DNA from: Isochrysis galbana
Lineage: Eukaryota; Haptophyta; Isochrysidales; Isochrysidaceae
NCBI GenBank assembly: GCA_018136815.1
Contig: CM030934.1
Location: 6,145,087-6,209,086 of the forward strand
Direction of reading: 5' to 3'
DNA: 64,000 nucleotides
The notes below the pieces were generated by a model. It did not search any database, was not told the DNA's origin, and saw only the letters and a program-made list of their open reading frames with translations. This document shows positions 59,524-64,000 of the stretch, one piece after another; the first letter of the stretch is position 1; each line of letters begins with the position of its first letter. A program made the position numbers and the translations under genes.

Positions 59524-60282
59524 CCTACTTTTATAAGTGGGGGTCAATGGGGGCCTCGCGCCCCCCTCACACCATCGCGGACACCCCCCGGGGTGGGCCC
59601 GTACAATCAACCCCAGCCCGGGCAGGGGCTGGGCACTCATCAATCTGGCCCAGACCCTTCGGGGGCGCGGGCCGCGAGCTGCACTCCCACGCCCGCGCTG
59701 GGCTTGCCCTCGGCACAACGAGGGCAGACCTCGCTGGGGGAGCTGCGACCGAGGTATAACAGAAGACAGACGACAATCGTGGAACGTTTGATGACATCAA
59801 GAGAAAGTAGGAGAAGAGGCGATATACCCATCAACGAGACCTTGAGACTTAAAATAACTCACAGGTTATAAGTAAAAAGTCTGTCCTCGTATGGAATACG
59901 ACACTCTGTCCCTGGTCCCTGGCTGGTCGCCAGGCATACTGGAGAATCTGGGCGGCTCCCATGGCCAGCGAGGCGAGCGTGGGAGAGGCAGGGGGGCCGG
60001 GGGGCCAGGGGCTGAGCCCCAGCCTCCACTGCCCCCTGAGCTGCCTTTGCTGGCCCCTTGGGAGCCCCCAAAGGACCCCTGAGAGCAGGCCGGGGCGCGC
60101 CGCATGGCGACGCGCCGCAGGGACGACGAAGGAACTAGAAACCCACTGCACCCAGCCCCTAGGTAGAGCACGAGGGGACGAGCCGCAAGGCAGGTGGAGG
60201 GGTGGTAAGGGAAGCGGGCGTGGCTGCATAGAGGCTGTGAAGGGTCGCGCGCGCGGCGAGATTATTAAGAACGTATTTTTTT
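59524..60282 (+). mobile_element. Short LINE derivative: 5' hairpin plus LINE 3' tail
   Basis: Begins with hairpin CCTACTT-TTAT-AAGTGGG and ATG 59547 (frame MGASRPPHTIADTPRGG, 70 codons). It ends with the block CAGCCCCTAGGTAGAGCACGAGGGGACGAGCCGCAAGGCAGG (in parts, from about 60152), shared with copy B, and GAGATTATTAAGAAC plus T run at 60259-60282. Both termini of the LINE are thus present in 759 bp without RT or endonuclease. Confidence 0.65.
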
Positions 60283-60833
60283 GGTATACGTAACACGTAA
60301 CTGTAATACAATATACGACGAACAGAGTGACGCGACTGTGACCAATGACGACCGGGCTTTACGCTTTACTTGGACTTGTCCCGAGCGCTTTCGAGTCTGT
60401 CTTGGATAAAACCTCCGGATACCTGGCAATAGGACTGAGATAGCCTCGTAGAACATCTCCTCGTGAGGAGTGCCAACCTGGCACAATATATTATAACTTA
60501 GGTGTCTTGCATGAGTGAATTTAGGTAGCAAGCGGAGAGAATTTCAACAGAACAGGTTGCTGTTTATGCGGTCAAATTCTCGTCTCCGATAGGAATATAA
60601 AATGAGCCATCACAAGGGGGATCCATGCCAAAACGGATGCGAGAGGCTGGAGGGCCCATGTCACTCTGACCATCCACTGTCATTAAGCCGAGAGCGCCTG
60701 GCAAGATGGTATCTAGTCGCTGCGGTGAGCCTCGATGATCGCTGAAGAGGCGTGTAGGATAAGGCATATGTCAGCGTACACTGCGGCGCGCATGACCTCT
60801 AGATGTCATGCTTTGTGGAGGTGAGGCAGAAGG
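60283..60833. other. Intergenic, no gene seen
   Basis: No coding frame with a recognisable family. The 3' untranslated region of the minus-strand B12D-like gene probably lies at the right side. Confidence 0.35.
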
Positions 60834-61414
60834 TCAAGACGAGTGTGCATGCACGAGGTGCAGGGGAAGAGGAGGGCTGTTGGGCCTTGTATTCTGCGCA
60901 CCATCCTTGCTGGACCAGGAGAAGGGGAACACGTTGAAAGATCTTTTGTTGATCTCCCGCATGCCAAAGCGCGAATTGTGCGCCGCGACGCGGGCATCCG
61001 TGCAGCCCTGATGGTTGTGGTCCATGCGGACCGACTTGGAGAAGGCAATGTCTGCGTGGCCAGTGAAATACTTGAAGAGGTAGCCGCCACAGACGAATGA
61101 GGCGGCGCCGAGAACCCCGAAGATGGGGTACACCTGTACGTGCAAGCTTGAGCCGTCGATCAGCACCACCACTCGCCTCGAGGCGCGTAGGGTGGGCGAG
61201 GGTGTCTGACACGGAGAGGGGGGTGGTGGGCGGCAGGCGCACCGCCGGGTTGAGCCAGATCTTGGCGGCCGTCTTGCCCTTGGGGATCTCACGGAAACCA
61301 GCGGCAGCCTGCTCCCAACCTGTACAGGTACGTTCGGAGCGGCTCGGCTTACACGCGCGCACTCGCCAGCCGGGAAAGGGGGGACACTGGGCCTCGAGGG
61401 CTGAGCGTACCCAT
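60834..61414 (-). CDS. B12D / NDUFA4 (MLRQ)-like mitochondrial protein
   Basis: Proposed exons 61414-61355, 61308-61243 and 61133-60834, 141 aa. The second intron (109 nt) joins KIWLNPA to VYPIFGVLGAASFVCGG, a typical B12D/MLRQ start: a 'W..P.VYP' segment entering one membrane helix. After the helix come FTGHADIAFSKSVRMDH and NKRSFNVFPF, matching the family's 'NPD...K..R' and closing 'IFP' positions. The N-terminal MGTLSPRGPVSPLSRLASAR is Arg/Ser-rich without acids, as in mitochondrial presequences. Family members are small inner-membrane proteins associated with respiratory complexes I or IV. The first intron is only 46 nt and the C-terminal 20-odd residues (after FSWSS) look unlike the family, so both ends are provisional. 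Confidence 0.65.
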
Positions 61415-62344
61415 GGTTGCTCTCTTCTCTGACTTGCGGACAATTGTGAGGAACGGTCCCAGCAGCCTCCCGTTTTCTTTCGTTTCTCGTCTCCGTAACC
61501 CGTTGCTCACGAAGTGTGGACACCTCGCGCCGCTGGTCCTCGCGAAGAGAAGCGAAGAGAAGGCAGGGGGGGGGGGACAGGAAAAGGATACCGCAGGGGG
61601 GGCGGAGTTCCCCCGTATCGATGATGTCGTTGGCTCCCCGCCTTCTCGCTTCTCGCCGAGGAGCCGAGGCGTCTTCTCACTCATCGCGGAGGCGGGATAG
61701 AGTACTCCTAGTCTACAGGAGAAAGGATGACAAAGAAGGTGAAGCGCTGCACTGGAAGTCTGCGTACTGGTGTTTGAGCGTACCATTTTAATGTAAACAC
61801 TACTATGGTGAAAATGAATACTTTCCTATCTTGATGTGGCAAGATTCCTGTAAATTAATCAAACTATTGTAAATTAACCCTGGACATTTGACATTTGATG
61901 GGACCCGTATTCGACGGAGTGCGAGAAGTCCGACGACCGACACCGCACCACAAGTGGGCGCGCGCAACACCTCGGATTCTATTCTCGTAGCTTTAGTGGT
62001 ACTAAGTCGTTCTTCTACACTGACGAGCTGACGGGCGTTTCAGGTACTCGTATTCCGTTTGATTCCTCCGGGTGCGCATCCATCTCCCATATTCATACCA
62101 CGTGACCTTCTTCACGAGCACTCTCTCTCCTATGTACTCCTCTCTCCTACTCCTCTCTCTCTCTCTCCCTCCCCCCCCCCCCCTCCTTCCCTCCCTCCCT
62201 CCTCCTCCTCTTCTGTGTTCCTTCTTTGCTCGCCCCTCATCTATTCTCTTGCTAGTCGGCAGTCCCGCTTGTTGCTTGGTACACCCGATCCACTTGAAGC
62301 TGCCGAGGGTCTAAGGACGAGCACCCGCTGCTCGCAAGCTGGAG
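61415..62344. other. Intergenic region with pyrimidine tract
   Basis: No gene. G runs (61566-61577) and a CTCTCTCTCCCTCCCCCC tract (62128-62215) occur; the latter lies 130-220 bp before the CRAL-TRIO start. Confidence 0.4.
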
Positions 62345-63643
62345 ATGGGCCTCTCTGGATGGATGGGCTCGCCTCGTCGACGTGGTGCCACGGCGCCGAC
62401 ATGCGATCGGGCTGGATACTCACCCCCCACGCCTTCGTGCAAGGCTACCGATGAGGACGTCGCCAATCACTCGGCCCCCTCGAGGGAGTTGCCCTCTTCG
62501 CCCGGTGCACCAGAGAAGGACTCGAAGACCTTGCACGCCCGGCCGGATGTGGGCGAGGGCGTGGGGCAAATCAGAGGAGAAGGGGCTACTTCCATCGTCG
62601 GGACGTCGCACCTAGAGCCGAGAGAGCAGCAGGTGGCCACAGGACGGTGTGCACCAGACGATGGGCGAAAGGAGGATAAACAAACAGGCAGCCAGTCCCA
62701 GCCTCAGACTGGCCGGCCAACTGTGGAGAGCCTGCTGCCGGAGCCCAAGAACAAACATGCAAACGCTTCGACTGCCAATGAATGGGACCTTCTGAGCCCG
62801 GATGAGCTACGCGTCCTTCGCCGGGCTCGGGAGTGGTTGGGCTCGGAGCTTTTTTCACAAGCACCTCTTGATCTGCTCGTGACCTTCGCACGCGGTTATG
62901 CCTACTGCAACGACTGGGCAGAGGCGAGCACAGCTCACCTGGAGCATGCGCTCAAGTGGCGTGCAGAAATGAACGCCAACACTGTGGTCGCGAGTGGTCT
63001 TCCTAACCGCGAGCTCTTTGAGAAAATGTGCCAAAATGGTCCCATTGGCCACGACTCCCATGGCCATCTCGTCATACTTGAACGCCTGGGACGGGTGAAT
63101 GTAGGACAGCTGCTGCAGGCTTTTGACGAAGAAAGCTATATTCGACATCAGCTCTTTTCCCGGGAGGCCGTTCGCATGATCAACACCGCCAAATCCTTGC
63201 GAACAGGCAAACGTCTCTACAAAGTGGTTGTGGTCATTGATTTAGAAGGACTCTCTATGTCGCATCTGAGCAAGCGCTTTGTCAACCTCATGAAGCGAGT
63301 GAACGATCAATTTGCGGAGCATTATCCCGAAACAGCCTTCAAATTTTATGTCATCAATGCGCCGCTCGTCTTCCGCACTGCATGGGCCATAGCGAAGCAA
63401 TGGATGCATCCGATCACAGTCCGAAAGTTTTCCATCATGGGCAGCGACTACCGTCGCAAGTTTGATGATGCGGGGATTGTACTGCTTGAAGGCGATATTC
63501 CTAAGACCGTCAAGGGATGGGCCGAGGAGGTGCAAAACGTCATCGATGAATTCGGGTTTTCAAGACTCAGTCGTGGTTACATGCCTGAAAAGGACCTCAC
63601 CGAGGTGTCTTCTATTGTGGGTGTAGACTTGCACGAACAGTGA
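62345..63643 (+). CDS. CRAL-TRIO (Sec14-like) lipid-transfer protein
   Basis: Intronless, 432 aa from ATG 62345. Residues 1-145 are disordered and poorly conserved. Helical N-lobe at about 150-220 (PDELRVLRRAREWLGSELFS, FARGYAYCNDWAEASTAHLE), with ALKWRAEMNAN corresponding to the CRAL-TRIO-N end. The lipid-binding lobe has GHDSHGHLVILERLGRVNV, KVVVVIDLEGLSMSHLSK, VNDQFAEHYPETAFKFYVIN, APLVFRTAWAIAKQWMHPIT and a closing GIVLLEGDIPK. These are the standard Sec14 elements: gate helix region, 'YPE', 'NAP..F...W...KP.L...T'. The family exchanges phosphatidylinositol and other lipids between membranes; the exact ligand is unknown. No GOLD or transmembrane segment is seen. Confidence 0.85.
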   Translation: MGLSGWMGSPRRRGATAPTCDRAGYSPPTPSCKATDEDVANHSAPSRELPSSPGAPEKDSKTLHARPDVGEGVGQIRGEGATSIVGTSHLEPREQQVATGRCAPDDGRKEDKQTGSQSQPQTGRPTVESLLPEPKNKHANASTANEWDLLSPDELRVLRRAREWLGSELFSQAPLDLLVTFARGYAYCNDWAEASTAHLEHALKWRAEMNANTVVASGLPNRELFEKMCQNGPIGHDSHGHLVILERLGRVNVGQLLQAFDEESYIRHQLFSREAVRMINTAKSLRTGKRLYKVVVVIDLEGLSMSHLSKRFVNLMKRVNDQFAEHYPETAFKFYVINAPLVFRTAWAIAKQWMHPITVRKFSIMGSDYRRKFDDAGIVLLEGDIPKTVKGWAEEVQNVIDEFGFSRLSRGYMPEKDLTEVSSIVGVDLHEQ

Positions 63644-64000
63644 TTGTACCGCACAATGTCCTCAAGGCTGCACTCTGGCCCTCTTGCAGCTTGCTCATGC
63701 AGTAGTGCTACGTACCACCGGGTGCTGGCGCGTTGGCGGCCGCCGGTGCATGTGAAATTGAGCCATAGCCCAAGAGGCGCAGCCGAGTTCCGTAATGTGC
63801 TGTTATGCGCCTCTCCTTGAGTGCATGCTAGCTATTACTAGTACTACTATGTTTTATGCTTTGCCGGACGCGCACTTCTGCCGTCTACTGCAGCTATTCC
63901 CGCCCTGCCGTACCTTAATGTGCATGGATCGGCTATGCTAGATGCTAGAGAGTCAACCAACAACAACAACAATACAATCTTTAGGGCGGTCAAACAGGGC
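63644..64000. other. 3' flank with a putative transposon end at the window edge
   Basis: No gene. The last 18 bases, AGGGCGGTCAAACAGGGC, match the complement of the motif at 44003-44035. An element may begin here and continue outside the window. Confidence 0.4.

Overview
The window is a nuclear-type eukaryotic sequence, most likely from a unicellular flagellated protist or microalga. Several genes carry short GT-AG introns (about 46-225 nt). The recognisable genes are eukaryotic: ATAD5/Elg1, PRL1/PLRG1, borealin, Sec61 beta, STK19, a flagellar radial-spoke RSP4/6 protein, a B12D/MLRQ-type mitochondrial protein, a TBC protein, an amino-acid transporter of the AAAP type, a GT29 sialyltransferase, a PhyH-type dioxygenase and a CRAL-TRIO (Sec14) protein. 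The radial spoke gene implies a motile flagellum. A haptophyte is my guess from the combination of high GC, GT29, flagellum and repeat load, but nothing here proves it. Two runs of exactly 100 N (17843-17942 and 35012-35111) are scaffold gaps.

Layout. 1-4.2 kb: fragments of a non-LTR (LINE) family, minisatellites and a 5'-truncated LINE copy. 5.2-6.3 kb: a three-exon TBC gene. 6.6-9.8 kb: a complete LINE deletion derivative bounded by an 11-bp target-site duplication. 9.8-10.1 kb: a MITE-like element. 10.7-15.6 kb: intronless ATAD5/Elg1 (minus). 16-17.8 kb: repeats up to a gap. 18-20 kb: a divergent PRL1 (minus) / borealin (plus) pair. 21.4 kb: a second MITE-like element. 22.3-24.3 kb: a five-exon transporter. 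26.6-35.0 kb: a Ty3/gypsy chromovirus-like retrotransposon (minus) whose upstream ORF contains a phage-type DNA cytosine methyltransferase-like domain; a 611-bp tandem duplication separates that ORF from pol. 35.1-36.2 kb: a GT29 gene cut by a gap. 36.7-40.7 kb: repeats, an AT-rich broken ORF and LINE debris. 40.9-41.7 kb: STK19. 42.4-44.0 kb: an LTR copy and a 203-bp satellite. 44.4-44.9 kb: Sec61 beta. 47.7-50.4 kb: a large unknown protein. 50.8-53.7 kb: LINE fragments. 53.9-57.7 kb: PhyH-type dioxygenase and RSP4/6. 58-60.3 kb: inverted repeats and a short LINE derivative. 60.8-63.6 kb: B12D-like protein and CRAL-TRIO protein.

The host genes form no operon or pathway; they are single housekeeping or cilium genes separated by repeats. 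The two strongest unusual signals are (1) the methyltransferase-like domain built into a gypsy-type element and (2) a LINE family whose copies start with a small terminal hairpin, 4-6 nt before a conserved ATG, in which the stem sequence changes from copy to copy while pairing is kept.
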